NCBI RefSeq assembly: GCF_000382365.1
Contig: NZ_KB908215.1
Coordinates: forward strand, 682,001 to 746,000
DNA length: 64,000 bases
Reading direction: 5' to 3'
Source of the DNA: Pannonibacter phragmitetus DSM 14782
Lineage (GTDB): Bacteria; Pseudomonadota; Alphaproteobacteria; Rhizobiales; Stappiaceae
Positions 36,545-46,392 of this stretch are shown here, one piece after another (within the stretch, counting starts at the first letter, position 1; each line of letters begins with the position of its first letter). The translations under genes and the position numbers were made by a program. The notes beneath the pieces are model-generated. The model worked only from the letters and a program-made list of their open reading frames with translations. It had not been told where the DNA came from and did no database searches.

Positions 36545-37863
36545 TCCCCGGAAATCCCGTCCCTTGCACCACTGTCAGCGTAGAGCAAAGGCCGCAGATG
36601 TTCCAGCGTGCGATCCAGCGCGCCTGCGCCCGCCTCCGCCACCGCAAAGGCGCGTGCAGCCATGGCCTTGCGCCCCGGCTCATCGGCCAGAAGCCGGGCG
36701 ATGGCGGGGCCCAGTTCTGCCGGATCATCGACGCGCACGGCCGCCTGCGCATCCCACAGGTCGCGGTAGACGGCCCGGGCATTGGCAACGAGCGGCCCGG
36801 TGACCAGCGGCACGCCAAGCTGCGCCGGCTCCACAGGATTGTGGCCACCCACGGGCGCAAAGGACCCGCCGAGGAAGACAGCCGGCGCCAGCCGCAGGAA
36901 CAATCCCATCTCGCCCAGCGTGTCGGCGATATAGACATCAAGATCCGCGTCCGGAAACGCCCCGCAGGAGCGCTGCGCCGCCTTAAGGCCAGCCCCTGAG
37001 GCGAGTGCCGCGATATCACCGCCGCGCACCGGATGGCGCGGCATCAGCAGCGTCAGCAGGCCGGGAAAGCGCTCCGCCAGGTGCTTGTGAGCGGCGAGCA
37101 CGGTTTCATCCTCGCCCGGGTGGGTGGACGCGGCGAGCCAAAGCGGACGGCCTGCCATCTGCGCCGACAGGGCTGCAACGGCGGCAGGATCAGCCTGCGG
37201 TGCGGCGGCGTCGAATTTCAGGTTGCCGGGGGAGCGCACATCAGCAACGCCGAGCTTGCGGTAGCGTGCGGCATCCGCCTCGCTCTGGGCGAGGCACAGG
37301 CTGACGCAGCCGAAGACGGCACGGCCGAAAGCGCCGCTCTTCTCCCACTTGGCGCCGGAACGGGCCGACATGCGCCCGTTGATGATGGCAAGCGGAACAC
37401 CCATCCGCGCCAGCCGGGCGAAGGTGCCGGGCCAGATCTCCGATTCCACCACCAGCGCCAGATCCGGCTGCCAGTGGCCCAGAAACCGTCGGACAAGCTG
37501 CGGTGCATCAAAGGGGGCGTATTGATGGAAGGCGCCCTGCGGCAGGCGTTGCGCGGCTATTTCCGCCGATGTGCGCGTTACCGTGGTCAGGAGCACGCTG
37601 GTGCCCTCGCCCGTCAAGCGCTCTATCAGCGGCAGCACCGAGTTGGTTTCGCCAACACTGGCCGCATGCAGCCAGACCAGCCGGCCTTGCGGGCGCGGGC
37701 GGGTGGCAATGCCGAAACGCTCGCCGCGCCGTGCCGGATCCTCCTTGCCCGCCCGCACGCGGGAGGCATGCAGCAGCTTGAGGACCGGCAGGGCCAGCCC
37801 TGCCACGGCTCCATAAGCGCGCAAGGGGAAAGAGGCGGCGGCAGCGGCGCGCGCGTCAGCCAT
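36541..37863 (-). CDS. waaA: 3-deoxy-D-manno-octulosonic acid transferase
   Basis: Adds Kdo residues to lipid IVA. The 440-residue GT-B fold protein begins with a membrane anchor, then shows LVWLHAASVGET with the catalytic-base glutamate, LVVESEIWPGTFARL, and FLGGSFAPVGGHNPVEPAQ in the C-terminal CMP-Kdo-binding half. It overlaps the DUF374 gene by 8 bases upstream and lpxK by 4 downstream. Confidence 0.96.
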   Translation of the reverse strand: MADARAAAAASFPLRAYGAVAGLALPVLKLLHASRVRAGKEDPARRGERFGIATRPRPQGRLVWLHAASVGETNSVLPLIERLTGEGTSVLLTTVTRTSAEIAAQRLPQGAFHQYAPFDAPQLVRRFLGHWQPDLALVVESEIWPGTFARLARMGVPLAIINGRMSARSGAKWEKSGAFGRAVFGCVSLCLAQSEADAARYRKLGVADVRSPGNLKFDAAAPQADPAAVAALSAQMAGRPLWLAASTHPGEDETVLAAHKHLAERFPGLLTLLMPRHPVRGGDIAALASGAGLKAAQRSCGAFPDADLDVYIADTLGEMGLFLRLAPAVFLGGSFAPVGGHNPVEPAQLGVPLVTGPLVANARAVYRDLWDAQAAVRVDDPAELGPAIARLLADEPGRKAMAARAFAVAEAGAGALDRTLEHLRPLLYADSGARDGISGE

Positions 37864-38554
37864 GGCGTTTCCCGGTCAGGGCATAGGCGCGGGCGGTCAC
37901 CTCGTTGAGGCCTGCCTCGACGGCAAGGCGGGCCACTTCCAGCGCCGCGTCATCGGCATCATTGGCCACATAGATGGGCTCGCCGATGGCGATGGCAGCG
38001 CGGCCGAACGGCAGGTTCAGGCTCGCCTTGTCCCAGCTGTTGAAGGAGAGAAAGCGGCTGGTGGCAATGGCGAAGGGCACGATGGGGCGGCCGGAGTAGC
38101 GGGCCATCTGCACGATGCCCTGCCCGGCAACACGGGCCGGGCCTTTCGGCACATCGGCCGTCAGGGCCATGATGCCGCCCTCCTTCAGCACGCGCAGGCC
38201 CTCGATGAAGCCGCGCATGCCGCCGCGCTTGGTGATCTGGTAGGACTTCTGGCTGCCCGAGGCACGGATCAGCTTCAGGCCCAGCTTTTCAGCCGCCGTG
38301 GCATTGATCTCGCCATCCGCAGAGCGGGAGATCATCACATGCACGTCCCAGTCATCCGGCCGGGTGAAGGGCATCATGAAATGCTGGCCATGCCACATGG
38401 CGCAGATGAAGGGCCGGTGCGGCTGCAGCCGCTCATAGGCATCCGGCGGATCAATGACCATGCTGTTCGTCTTGCGCACAAGACGCAGGTAAGCCGCCAG
38501 CAGCAAGCCAGCGGCCTTCAACAGCGCGGGATTCCGGCCGAGTTTCTTAAGCAT
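37856..38554 (-). CDS. DUF374 lysophospholipid acyltransferase-like protein
   Basis: 232-residue protein of the DUF374 family in the LPLAT acyltransferase superfamily. The motif CAMWHGQHFMMPF takes the place of the usual HX4D region, and ALTADVPKGPARVAGQGIVQMAR is the second hallmark. A hydrophobic N-terminus suggests membrane contact. Position between Kdo transferase and DUF4170 genes suggests a role in lipid A or membrane lipid maturation, but the reaction is unproven. Confidence 0.88.
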   Translation of the reverse strand: MLKKLGRNPALLKAAGLLLAAYLRLVRKTNSMVIDPPDAYERLQPHRPFICAMWHGQHFMMPFTRPDDWDVHVMISRSADGEINATAAEKLGLKLIRASGSQKSYQITKRGGMRGFIEGLRVLKEGGIMALTADVPKGPARVAGQGIVQMARYSGRPIVPFAIATSRFLSFNSWDKASLNLPFGRAAIAIGEPIYVANDADDAALEVARLAVEAGLNEVTARAYALTGKRHG

Positions 38555-38592
38555 TCTGTTCCTGACGTCGCGCCCGAGGGATCAAGAGGCTC

Positions 38593-38838
38593 TCAGGCGG
38601 CGGTTTCCGGGTCCAGCAGGCGGTGCATGTGGACGATGAAATAGCGCATATGCGCATTGTCGACGGTGGCCTGCGCCTTGCTCTTCCAGGCGGTGTAGGC
38701 CGTCGCGTAATTCGGGTAGATGCCGACGATGTCGAGCTTTTCGAGATCACGGAAGGTCAGGCCCTCCGGGCTTTCCAGCTCACCGCCGAAAACCAGATGC
38801 AGCAGTTGCTTGGGCTCGTTTCCGGTGCTGTTCGTCAC
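38593..38838 (-). CDS. DUF4170 family protein
   Basis: 81-residue protein matching the DUF4170 family of alphaproteobacteria (LLHLVFGGELESP, GIYPNYATAYTAWKSKAQATVDNAHMRYFIVHMH). The function is unknown. It sits between the cysQ-like and DUF374 genes with gaps of 48 and 38 bases, its usual place in this order. Confidence 0.88.
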   Translation of the reverse strand: MTNSTGNEPKQLLHLVFGGELESPEGLTFRDLEKLDIVGIYPNYATAYTAWKSKAQATVDNAHMRYFIVHMHRLLDPETAA

Positions 38839-38886
38839 GATGTGCTCCTTGCGTCTTGTCTTGCGGCAATCAGGTGGCGCGGGGCC

Positions 38887-39684
38887 TCAGCGCAGCTTCA
38901 GGCCGCGCAGGAAGGCTGAAGCCTTCACCGACAGCGCCTCACCGGCGGCCACCAGTTCCGGGTGCTGCAGCGCCTCGCGGTTGTAAAGACATGCAGCGCC
39001 GGACCAGTCCGTCAGCCGTCCACCCGCTTCCTGCACCAAAAGATCGGCAGCCGCAAGATCCCAATCATGGGCATTGGCCCGCGCGGCGGCAAGGTCCACA
39101 TCTCCGGCGGCCACCTTGGCGATGCGGTAGGCCAGCGAGCCGATGGTGCCGGAAGGCACGATGCCGCCCTCTTCGGCCGCCCGGTTGAGCAGGCCCTGAG
39201 GCCCCAACAGCGTTGCCCCCGTCAGGTCCTCACGCACACGTGCCGTCACCAGCCGCCCGTTGAGGCGGGTGCCGCAGCCCGTGACGGCGCTGAAAAGCTC
39301 GCCCCGCACCGGATTGAGCAGCACCGCCACCACAGGACGTCCGTCTTCAACAACCGCCAGCGAAATCGTCCACTCGTCCTTGCCGGCGAGAAAGGCCCGG
39401 GTGCCGTCGATCGGGTCCACCACGAAGACACGCGCCTTGCTGAGCCGGTCGGGTGTATCCGCCGTTTCCTCCGACAGCCAGCCATAATCCGGCCGGGCGG
39501 CGAGCAGCGTCTCGCGCAGATAGGCATCCGCCGCCATGTCGGCCTCGGAGACGGGCGAACTGCCCGCCTTCATCCAGGTCTGCGGATCGCGCCCGAAGAA
39601 GCCGAGGGTGATTTCCCCGGCCTTGCGGGCAGCCGCTTCCAGAAGCGCAAGATCCGCCAGAAGGCCAGCATCAGTTTCCGGCAA
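38887..39684 (-). CDS. inositol monophosphatase-family phosphatase (CysQ-like)
   Basis: 265-residue magnesium-dependent phosphatase, probably acting on 3'-phosphoadenosine 5'-phosphate or a sugar phosphate. Metal sites are visible in LSEET (Glu), VVDPIDGTRAFLAG (Asp-Asp) and NAHDWDLAAADLLVQEAGG. The start is a TTG that lies inside the last codons of pmbA (14-base overlap), with GAGGATC upstream. It is the second gene of the minus-strand lipid A run. Confidence 0.88.
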   Translation of the reverse strand: MPETDAGLLADLALLEAAARKAGEITLGFFGRDPQTWMKAGSSPVSEADMAADAYLRETLLAARPDYGWLSEETADTPDRLSKARVFVVDPIDGTRAFLAGKDEWTISLAVVEDGRPVVAVLLNPVRGELFSAVTGCGTRLNGRLVTARVREDLTGATLLGPQGLLNRAAEEGGIVPSGTIGSLAYRIAKVAAGDVDLAAARANAHDWDLAAADLLVQEAGGRLTDWSGAACLYNREALQHPELVAAGEALSVKASAFLRGLKLR

Positions 39685-41014
39685 TGGTCAGATCCTCGAT
39701 GACGACAGAGGGCGTGGCGGTGGAATAGCGCGCATCCAGGTCATTGGCCGGGCGCATCCGGGCGAACATGTCCTTGAGGTTGCCCGCAATGGTGATCTCG
39801 CTGACCGCCTCGACGAGCTCGCCGTTTTCGAACCAGAAGCCGGACGCCCCGCGTGAGTAGTCACCCGTCACGCCATTGGCGCCATGGCCGATCAGATCCG
39901 TCACCAGCAGGCCGGAGCCGAGGGCGCGCATCATCTCCTCCGGGCTTTCCGTGCCCGGATGCAGCGTCAGGTTCGTGGCACCGGGCGAAGTGCCGGAACC
40001 GCCCCGGTGGGCACGGCCATTGGCAGCAAGGCCAAGCTCGCGCGCGGTTGCCCCGTCCAGGAACCAGTGCCGCAGGAAACCGTCCTCGATCATATCAAGT
40101 GGCAGCGCACCGGTGCCCTCGCCGTCGAAGGGGCGTGTGGCTGCGCCGCGCGGCTTGTGCGGATTGTCGCTGATGCGGATGCCCGGCGCGAAGACACGTT
40201 CGTTCATCCGGTCCTTCAGGAAGCTGGTGCCACGGGCAATGGCCGCGCCATTGATGGCTCCGGCCAGATGCCCCAGCAGGCTGCGCGCCGCACGCGCTTC
40301 ATAAATCACATGCCCCTTGCGGGTGGACAGCTTCTTCGGATTGAGCCGCCGCACCGCCCGCTCGCCCGCGCGCTGGCCGATCAGAGCCGGGGCGTCCATA
40401 TCGGCGAAGAATGTGCGGGAATCAAAGTCGAAATCACGCTCCATGGCCGTGCCCTCACCGGCCACCGCCGTCATGGACAGGCCAAAGCGGGAGCTGGTGT
40501 AGGAGCCGGTGAAGCCGTGGCTCGTCGCCAGTACCATGCCGCCCAGCCGCCAGGAGGCGCTCGCCCCGCCGGACCGGCTGACACCGGCAACGGACAGGCC
40601 TGCGGCCTCGGCAGCCAGCGCCATCTCTTTCAGTTCATCGGCGGACGGCTGATGCGTATCCAGAAGCTCCAGCTCCGGCAGCGTCTTCAGAAGACGCTCC
40701 TCTTCCGCAAGACCGGCATAAGGGTCCTCCGGCGCCACACGGGCCATGGCGACGGCGCGGGCAGCAAGGCCGTCCAGGTCCTGCAGCGTGTTGGCAGAGA
40801 CGGAGGCGGTGCGCCTTCCCACGAAGACGCGCAGGGTGACGTCGTCGCCCTCGGCGCGCTCGGTTTCCTCGACCTTGCCTTCCCGCACCTCGACGCCCAG
40901 GGAAACACCTGTGATGGCCACCGCATCGCAGGCATCGGCGCCCGCACGGCGCGCAGCCTCCACAAGGCGCGCTGCCCGCTCTTCCAGTACCCGCTTGTCG
41001 ACGAGATCGCTCAT
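39671..41014 (-). CDS. pmbA: TldE/PmbA metalloprotease subunit
   Basis: 447-residue regulatory subunit of the TldD/TldE protease. It has the family fold (LVEAARRAGADACDAVAITG near the start, GTGALPLDMIEDGFLRHWFLDGATAREL and a GDYSRGASGFWFENGE C-terminus) but no HExxH, as expected for TldE. I chose the ATG preceded by AAGGAGA; the frame extends 28 codons further. It is the first gene of the run leading to lpxK. Confidence 0.93.
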   Translation of the reverse strand: MSDLVDKRVLEERAARLVEAARRAGADACDAVAITGVSLGVEVREGKVEETERAEGDDVTLRVFVGRRTASVSANTLQDLDGLAARAVAMARVAPEDPYAGLAEEERLLKTLPELELLDTHQPSADELKEMALAAEAAGLSVAGVSRSGGASASWRLGGMVLATSHGFTGSYTSSRFGLSMTAVAGEGTAMERDFDFDSRTFFADMDAPALIGQRAGERAVRRLNPKKLSTRKGHVIYEARAARSLLGHLAGAINGAAIARGTSFLKDRMNERVFAPGIRISDNPHKPRGAATRPFDGEGTGALPLDMIEDGFLRHWFLDGATARELGLAANGRAHRGGSGTSPGATNLTLHPGTESPEEMMRALGSGLLVTDLIGHGANGVTGDYSRGASGFWFENGELVEAVSEITIAGNLKDMFARMRPANDLDARYSTATPSVVIEDLTIAGN

Positions 41015-41248
41015 GGCTGGTCTTTTCTCCTTGTCATGCCCCTGTTTAAGGCGCGGGCGCACAGGCGGCAAGACCGGCGTGACCGCCGGGGCGGACAAGC
41101 AAAGTAAGTTTTTCCTTAAGTAACTGGTTAGTCTTTGATAACCCTGAATCAGATCATCTTTTCTTAACCACGCCTGTTAAGGCAATGCCCACCGGCTGCT
41201 GCGTAGATTGATGTCATTCACGAGGCCCACCGCAAAAACAAGGGCCCG

Positions 41249-41860
41249 ATGGAGAGGCAATTGGGACGTCAGACAGCTATCGACGGAGCATTGGAGGCCG
41301 GGGCGGGCCGCGCAGAGCGGCTCGACCCGGCAACCCTCCCCGTCAGATTCGACACCACCATGAGCGCGCCGCCTGCTGCCGGCAGCGCCCGCGTCGCTGC
41401 CAGGGTCTATCTGGACCGTGACACCGCCATCATCAAGCGCCCGCTGGCCGGACTGCCGCTGACGCTGGTGGTTCCGCTGAATGTCTTTGAAGGCATTGCC
41501 GTGGAAATCCGCCCGGCGGGACTTCTTGGCACGCTGGTGGCGCGGCTCTTCCTGCGCCATCCGGACCCCGCTCTGTGCCTTACACTGCGCGAGGCGGACA
41601 ATGCCGAGGATCTGGCCGAGGACTGGGCCGGCTGGGCTGAAGCGCTCAACCTGCCGCTTCAGATTGTGGAGCCGGACGGCAGCGTCTCGACCATTCAGGA
41701 TGCGGCGCAGCCGCATTTCCCCGCAAGGTCCTGCCTGCGGCGCAAGGTTTATGCCCTCACCGGCCACCGCCCCCGCTTCCTGAACCGCCGCAAGCCGGGC
41801 CGTGGCCTTGCCTTGCAGCCGGTACATCGCGGCGAGCGCGAGATCATCGCGCGGCACTGA
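41249..41860 (+). CDS. DUF6101 family protein
   Basis: 203-residue protein resembling the DUF6101 family seen in Hyphomicrobiales near pmbA and ubiA. The recognisable stretch is RVYLDRDTAIIKRPLAGLPLTLVVPLNVFEGIAVE, and it ends in a basic region. No membrane segment, signal or catalytic motif is visible. It is divergent from pmbA across a 230-base AT-rich region. Confidence 0.75.
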   Translation: MERQLGRQTAIDGALEAGAGRAERLDPATLPVRFDTTMSAPPAAGSARVAARVYLDRDTAIIKRPLAGLPLTLVVPLNVFEGIAVEIRPAGLLGTLVARLFLRHPDPALCLTLREADNAEDLAEDWAGWAEALNLPLQIVEPDGSVSTIQDAAQPHFPARSCLRRKVYALTGHRPRFLNRRKPGRGLALQPVHRGEREIIARH

Positions 41861-41898
41861 GTTCAGAAGTTCGGCAGAGCTTGCGGCAGAAAGCAGTC

Positions 41899-41925
41899 AG
41901 GCGGCCCGGGGCCGCCTCTTCTGTC
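41899..41925 (+). terminator. hairpin after the DUF6101 gene
   Basis: AGGCGGC and GCCGCCT pair around CCGGG and are followed by CTTCTGTCT. The T run is weak, so this is a possible rather than a firm terminator. Confidence 0.55.
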
Positions 41926-42062
41926 TATGATCTTCTGTTTTCAGATCACCGGCTGCTTGTCACAGCGAAGCAAATTTTTTCGCACTCTACGCATTTGACC
42001 TAACGGATATTTTAGCATTTTCTGCGCTAGATCTGCCACCTTCCGGGCAGGAACAAGATCTT

Positions 42063-43319
42063 ATGCAACTTGATGTAGTCACGCTTTCGACTGCTGTCAC
42101 GCTCATGCTTTTGATGGGCGCAGGCATGCTGATGCTTGTGTTCCGCTTTTCTGTCAGAAGACCAAGCGCCCACGCCGACAGCGTCCGCTACTGGGCTGTT
42201 GCTCTTGGCCTGATGGGCGCTGGAATTTTCCTCGTGAGCCTGCGCGGACACATCCCGGACTTTTCGAGCATTGCAGCCGGCAATGGCATAATTCTGCTGG
42301 CGATGAGCTTGCGCCTCAGGGCCATCAAAATGTTCTGGAACAAGCATGAAAGCTGGATGGTGACGGCAGCGCCTGCCTCTCTCTGGACGTCCATGTGCCT
42401 TGTGCCTGTGTTTTACGACAACTTCCTGGCGCGCGTGGTTCTGGTCAACTCACTGGTCATTTTGCTCCTGCTCGCTTCGATCCAGGTCACCCGCAAGTAC
42501 AATCACGACCGGTTGAGATCAGCGAAATGGCTTCGCGACAGCATGGCCTTCGAGGTCCTGTCGAAGATGGCCATGGCTCTCGGCTTCTCGCTCGCTGGGC
42601 TGGATAGCTTTGATGCTGCCCTCAGGTCTAACATGACGGCCATCTACCTTCTCACGCTCATCATCTCCACACTCGCGACCATCATCTCTGCCTTTGCGAT
42701 GATCATCGAGAGGGAAGAACGGCTGCTGCGGGAACAGGCTCTGCGCGATCCGCTGACCGAGCTCTCCAACCGCCGCGCCTTTTTCGATGATGCAGGCCGC
42801 TGGCTGGAGAAGCATGCATTTGCCGGCAAGCCCTTTGCCGTGGCCCTGTTCGATCTGGACCACTTCAAGCAGGTGAACGACCTTCATGGGCATGCTGCCG
42901 GCGACGAAATGCTGACGATTTTTGCCGATGTTCTGCGCGAGAACACCCGCAAAGGCGACTTCGCGGCCCGGCTTGGCGGCGAGGAGTTTGCCGTCTTCCT
43001 GCCGGATACGGACATCCGCACACTTGAAGCGGTGGCTGACCGGCTGCGCTCTGACTTTGCCGAAAAGGCCTTGCGCAGATCAGGCGGTGCCATGCCCGTC
43101 ACCGTCAGTGCAGGCATCGCCGCAGGCCGAAGCGGCGCCAATGGCCTGGAGCAGACGCTGGCCACCGCTGACCGTGGGCTTTATTCAGCCAAACGTGCGG
43201 GCAGAAACATGGTTCGCAACGGCCATGACAAACCCGTAACGGGCCAGCAAGAAGAGATGGAGGCGAACGCTTCCGTTATTCAGGTGCTGCATCTGCCCGT
43301 GGCATCTGCCGCCCAATAG
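42063..43319 (+). CDS. membrane-bound diguanylate cyclase
   Basis: 418-residue protein that makes cyclic di-GMP from GTP. The N-terminal ~215 residues contain about six hydrophobic segments, followed by a short coiled region and a GGDEF domain. The active site is GGEEF at 305-309 in AARLGGEEFAVFL, with FDLDHFKQVND as the metal-binding strand. The inhibitory site RKGD lies at 296-299, five residues before the active site, so product feedback is expected. The membrane part is of no type I recognise. With the EAL protein at 15.8 kb it gives this window both a maker and a degrader of c-di-GMP. Confidence 0.92.
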   Translation: MQLDVVTLSTAVTLMLLMGAGMLMLVFRFSVRRPSAHADSVRYWAVALGLMGAGIFLVSLRGHIPDFSSIAAGNGIILLAMSLRLRAIKMFWNKHESWMVTAAPASLWTSMCLVPVFYDNFLARVVLVNSLVILLLLASIQVTRKYNHDRLRSAKWLRDSMAFEVLSKMAMALGFSLAGLDSFDAALRSNMTAIYLLTLIISTLATIISAFAMIIEREERLLREQALRDPLTELSNRRAFFDDAGRWLEKHAFAGKPFAVALFDLDHFKQVNDLHGHAAGDEMLTIFADVLRENTRKGDFAARLGGEEFAVFLPDTDIRTLEAVADRLRSDFAEKALRRSGGAMPVTVSAGIAAGRSGANGLEQTLATADRGLYSAKRAGRNMVRNGHDKPVTGQQEEMEANASVIQVLHLPVASAAQ

Positions 43320-43322
43320 CCA

Positions 43323-44276
43323 TCACAAGCGGCTGACCAGCGCCTCCAGGCAGAGGCCTGCGAAGACAATCCAGCCATAGCGGTCATTGGAGCGGAAGAG
43401 CTTCAGGCACTGATCGCCATCATCGATATCCAGCACCACGATCTGCCAGAACAGATGCAGCGCGCCCAGCGCAATGCCGGCAAAGGCAAAGGGCCCCGCA
43501 TCCGCAAGCGCCGCAGCAAGGGCAAAAAGCACCGTTGCGCCGGCATAAAGCACCACCAGCGCCGCTTTCGTCCAGGATCCGAACAGCCTTGCAGTGGAGC
43601 GAACACCCACCAGCGCATCGTCTTCCTTGTCCTGATGGGCGTAGATCGTGTCATAGCCGATCGTCCAGAGAATGCCGCCAGCATAAAGCAGGAAAGGCGC
43701 CGTATCGAGCTTGCCGAACAGGGCTGCCCAGCCCATCAGCGCGCCCCAGGAGAAGGCAAAGCCAAGGAACAGCTGCGGCCAGTTGGTGAAGCGTTTCATG
43801 AAGGGGTAGATGGCCACGACGAGCAGCGAGGCGAGGCCAAGCACGATCGTGAACAGGTTGAACTGGATCAGCACCAGCCCGCCCACCAGCGCCTGCAGCG
43901 CCATGAAGAGCTTGGCCTGTGCGCGGGTCACCTGTCCGGCGGGGATCGGCCGCGAGCGGGTGCGTTCCACCTGCGCGTCGATCTTCTCGTCCACAAGGTC
44001 GTTATAGGTGCAGCCTGCCCCGCGCATGGCCACCGCCCCGATGAGGAACAGCAGGATATGCCAAGGGTTGGGATAGGCATTTCCGGCCGCGACCGCCGCC
44101 AGCGCGGATGACCACAGGCACGGCCACAGCAGCAATTGCCAGCCGATGGGCCGCTCCCAGCGCGCAAGGCGCGCATAAGGCCGGGCCCAGGCGGGCAGTT
44201 TGGTGTCGACCCAGTGACGCTTCACAGCATCAGAAACCGGGCCCGTGTCGCGGGTGCCGAAAATCTTGAGACTCAT
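43323..44276 (-). CDS. ubiA: 4-hydroxybenzoate polyprenyltransferase
   Basis: Inner-membrane enzyme attaching the polyprenyl chain to 4-hydroxybenzoate in ubiquinone synthesis. The 317-residue protein has eight to nine membrane segments and both aspartate-rich motifs: YNDLVDEKID and the second one, YDTIYAHQDKEDD. It converges on the diguanylate cyclase gene with a 3-base gap. Confidence 0.95.
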   Translation of the reverse strand: MSLKIFGTRDTGPVSDAVKRHWVDTKLPAWARPYARLARWERPIGWQLLLWPCLWSSALAAVAAGNAYPNPWHILLFLIGAVAMRGAGCTYNDLVDEKIDAQVERTRSRPIPAGQVTRAQAKLFMALQALVGGLVLIQFNLFTIVLGLASLLVVAIYPFMKRFTNWPQLFLGFAFSWGALMGWAALFGKLDTAPFLLYAGGILWTIGYDTIYAHQDKEDDALVGVRSTARLFGSWTKAALVVLYAGATVLFALAAALADAGPFAFAGIALGALHLFWQIVVLDIDDGDQCLKLFRSNDRYGWIVFAGLCLEALVSRL

Positions 44277-44403
44277 GCTCCTTCGTTACCACGACCCTGC
44301 CGCTGCTGGCGAGCCCTTGGCAGCGGCCTGAAGCCTTACGTCCGCCATGTAACCGGATCTTCCAATCCCATTCCCGGCTGCCAGCCTCATCAAGCATGGG
44401 CAG

Positions 44404-44880
44404 TCATGGCCCCAGATCGTCTTCCTCGCCGATCTCCCGCTCATAGACCGTAAGCGGGCTGAGGCCAAAGCCTTCGGACAGGATCAATCCAGCTGCCACG
44501 GAATTCTGCGGCGCTGCGGCCTGGAAATGGCGGATGCCGAAATCGGCAAGATCGGCACAGGCCCCGCGCAGGAGACGGCGGCCCAGCCCGCGCCCGCGGG
44601 CCTGCGGGGCGATGTAGAACTCGCCGAAGAGCGCCAGACGGCCGGCCATTTCCACCGAATGACGGAAGAACGCAACGGCATAGCCCGCAGGCTGATCCCG
44701 GAAATTGGCGAGCCACGCCCGGCCCAGATTTGCATCCACCATCAGCATGCGCAGCGCGCTTTCCTGCGCCCGTGTCATTGGCAGCCCCGTTTCACCGCGC
44801 ATGCGGCCCGCGAGTTCGACAATACGCGGCGCCGTGACAGCCGTTCCAAGCATCAGCGAAAAGCCGCCGGGCCGCATCAT
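44404..44880 (-). CDS. GNAT-family N-acetyltransferase
   Basis: 158-residue acetyltransferase. The acetyl-CoA binding loop is [17 protein letters not shown], preceded by the GEFYI strand, and [24 protein letters not shown] is the C-terminal motif. The substrate is unknown. The start could be either of two early methionines. It is divergent from purD, 111 bases away. Confidence 0.85.
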   Translation of the reverse strand: MMRPGGFSLMLGTAVTAPRIVELAGRMRGETGLPMTRAQESALRMLMVDANLGRAWLANFRDQPAGYAVAFFRHSVEMAGRLALFGEFYIAPQARGRGLGRRLLRGACADLADFGIRHFQAAAPQNSVAAGLILSEGFGLSPLTVYEREIGEEDDLGP

Positions 44881-44991
44881 CGGGAGCTCTCCGGCGTCTC
44901 AGCGGATTGCCGCCCCCGGCCTGCCGTGCTAATCCGCGCCGCAACTCTGGAAGGCCCAGCGGCGATGCCGCGCAGACGTGAGAGCTTGCCC

Positions 44992-46254
44992 ATGAATATT
45001 CTCCTCATCGGTTCCGGTGGCCGTGAACACGCCCTCGCCTATGCCATTGCCAAGTCGCCGCTCACCTCCCGGCTCTACGCTGCACCCGGCAACGCCGGTG
45101 TTGCGCAAGAGGCCGAACTCGTTGCTCTGGACGTTGCAGACCACGCTGCCGTGATTGCCTTCTGCAAGGAAAAGGCGATCGATTTCGTTGTCGTCGGCCC
45201 GGAAGGCCCGCTGGTGGAAGGCATCGTCGATGATCTGGCGGAGGCCGGCATCAAGGCCTTCGGCCCCTCGAAGGCCGCTGCCCAGCTGGAAGGCTCCAAG
45301 GGCTTCACCAAGGATCTGTGCGCCGAAGCCAATATTCCGACCGCTGCCTATGGCCGCTTTGCGGACAAGGACAAGGCGCTGGCCTATCTGCGCCAGCAGG
45401 GCGCGCCGATTGTCGTGAAGGCTGACGGGCTTGCCGCGGGCAAGGGCGTGGTCGTTGCCATGACGCTGGACGAGGCCGAAGCGGCAGTGAACGCCTGTTT
45501 CGACGGCAGCTTCGGCGCAGCCGGGGCGGAAGTGGTGATCGAGGAATTCCTCACCGGCGAGGAAGCCAGCTTCTTCGTGCTGTCCGACGGCAAGACAGCC
45601 CTGCCCCTCGTGGCTGCACAGGATCACAAGCGCGCCTTTGACGGCGACGAAGGCCCCAACACCGGCGGCATGGGCGCCTACACGCCCGCTCCAGTCGCCA
45701 GCGATGCCATCATCGCCCGCACCATGGAGGAGATCATCCTCCCGACCATCGAAACGCTGGCAAAGCGCGGCACCCCGTTCAAGGGCGTGCTTTTCGCAGG
45801 TCTCATGATCGGCGAGAATGGCCCGAAGCTGATCGAATACAACACCCGCTTCGGCGACCCGGAATGCCAGGTCATCACCCTGCGCCTCAAGGAAGATCTG
45901 CTGCCGCTGCTGATCGCCACCGCAGACGGCGCGCTGGACCAGCACACGGCCACCTGGAGCGATGACGTGGCCCTCACCGTCGTCATGGCCGCCAAGGGCT
46001 ATCCGGGCGCCTACGAAAAGAACACCGAGATCCGTGGCCTTGAGGCTGCCGGCAAGGTGGAAGGTGTCAAAGTCTTCCACGCCGGCACCAAGGCTGATGG
46101 CGGGCGCATTCTGGCAACGGGCGGGCGCGTACTGAACGTTACCGCCACCGGCAAGACCGTCGCCGAAGCCCGCGAACGGGCCTACAAGGCCGTGGATCTG
46201 ATCGACTGGCCCGAAGGCTTCTGCCGCCGCGACATCGCCTGGCGCGCCCTCTGA
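44992..46254 (+). CDS. purD: phosphoribosylamine-glycine ligase
   Basis: Second step of purine synthesis: ATP-dependent joining of glycine to phosphoribosylamine. The 420-residue ATP-grasp protein begins [16 protein letters not shown] and shows the ATP-binding [23 protein letters not shown] and [10 protein letters not shown]. The frame is open far upstream, but similarity starts at this ATG. A terminator follows directly, so it is a single-gene unit. Confidence 0.97.
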   Translation: MNILLIGSGGREHALAYAIAKSPLTSRLYAAPGNAGVAQEAELVALDVADHAAVIAFCKEKAIDFVVVGPEGPLVEGIVDDLAEAGIKAFGPSKAAAQLEGSKGFTKDLCAEANIPTAAYGRFADKDKALAYLRQQGAPIVVKADGLAAGKGVVVAMTLDEAEAAVNACFDGSFGAAGAEVVIEEFLTGEEASFFVLSDGKTALPLVAAQDHKRAFDGDEGPNTGGMGAYTPAPVASDAIIARTMEEIILPTIETLAKRGTPFKGVLFAGLMIGENGPKLIEYNTRFGDPECQVITLRLKEDLLPLLIATADGALDQHTATWSDDVALTVVMAAKGYPGAYEKNTEIRGLEAAGKVEGVKVFHAGTKADGGRILATGGRVLNVTATGKTVAEARERAYKAVDLIDWPEGFCRRDIAWRAL

Positions 46255-46278
46255 GAGCAGACAGCACGCATTGTTCTG

Positions 46279-46320
46279 AAGAAGCCCGGCACGGCATCCG
46301 CTGTGCCGGGCTTCTTGTTC
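46279..46320 (+). terminator. intrinsic terminator after purD
   Basis: GAAGCCCGGCAC (46281-46292) pairs perfectly with GTGCCGGGCTTC (46303-46314), followed by TTGTTCT. Confidence 0.85.
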
Positions 46321-46392
46321 TCGCAAGACCGCATCTCCCTTGCGCCCGCCCTGCGCTGCGGCCATCCTGCCGTCAGCACAGGAAGGAGCCGG

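Noticed and set aside
41160-41180. TTAA-spaced-TTAA sequence upstream of the DUF6101 gene as a CtrA site
   Set aside because: The two TTAA boxes are 9 bases apart, while the CtrA consensus has 7.
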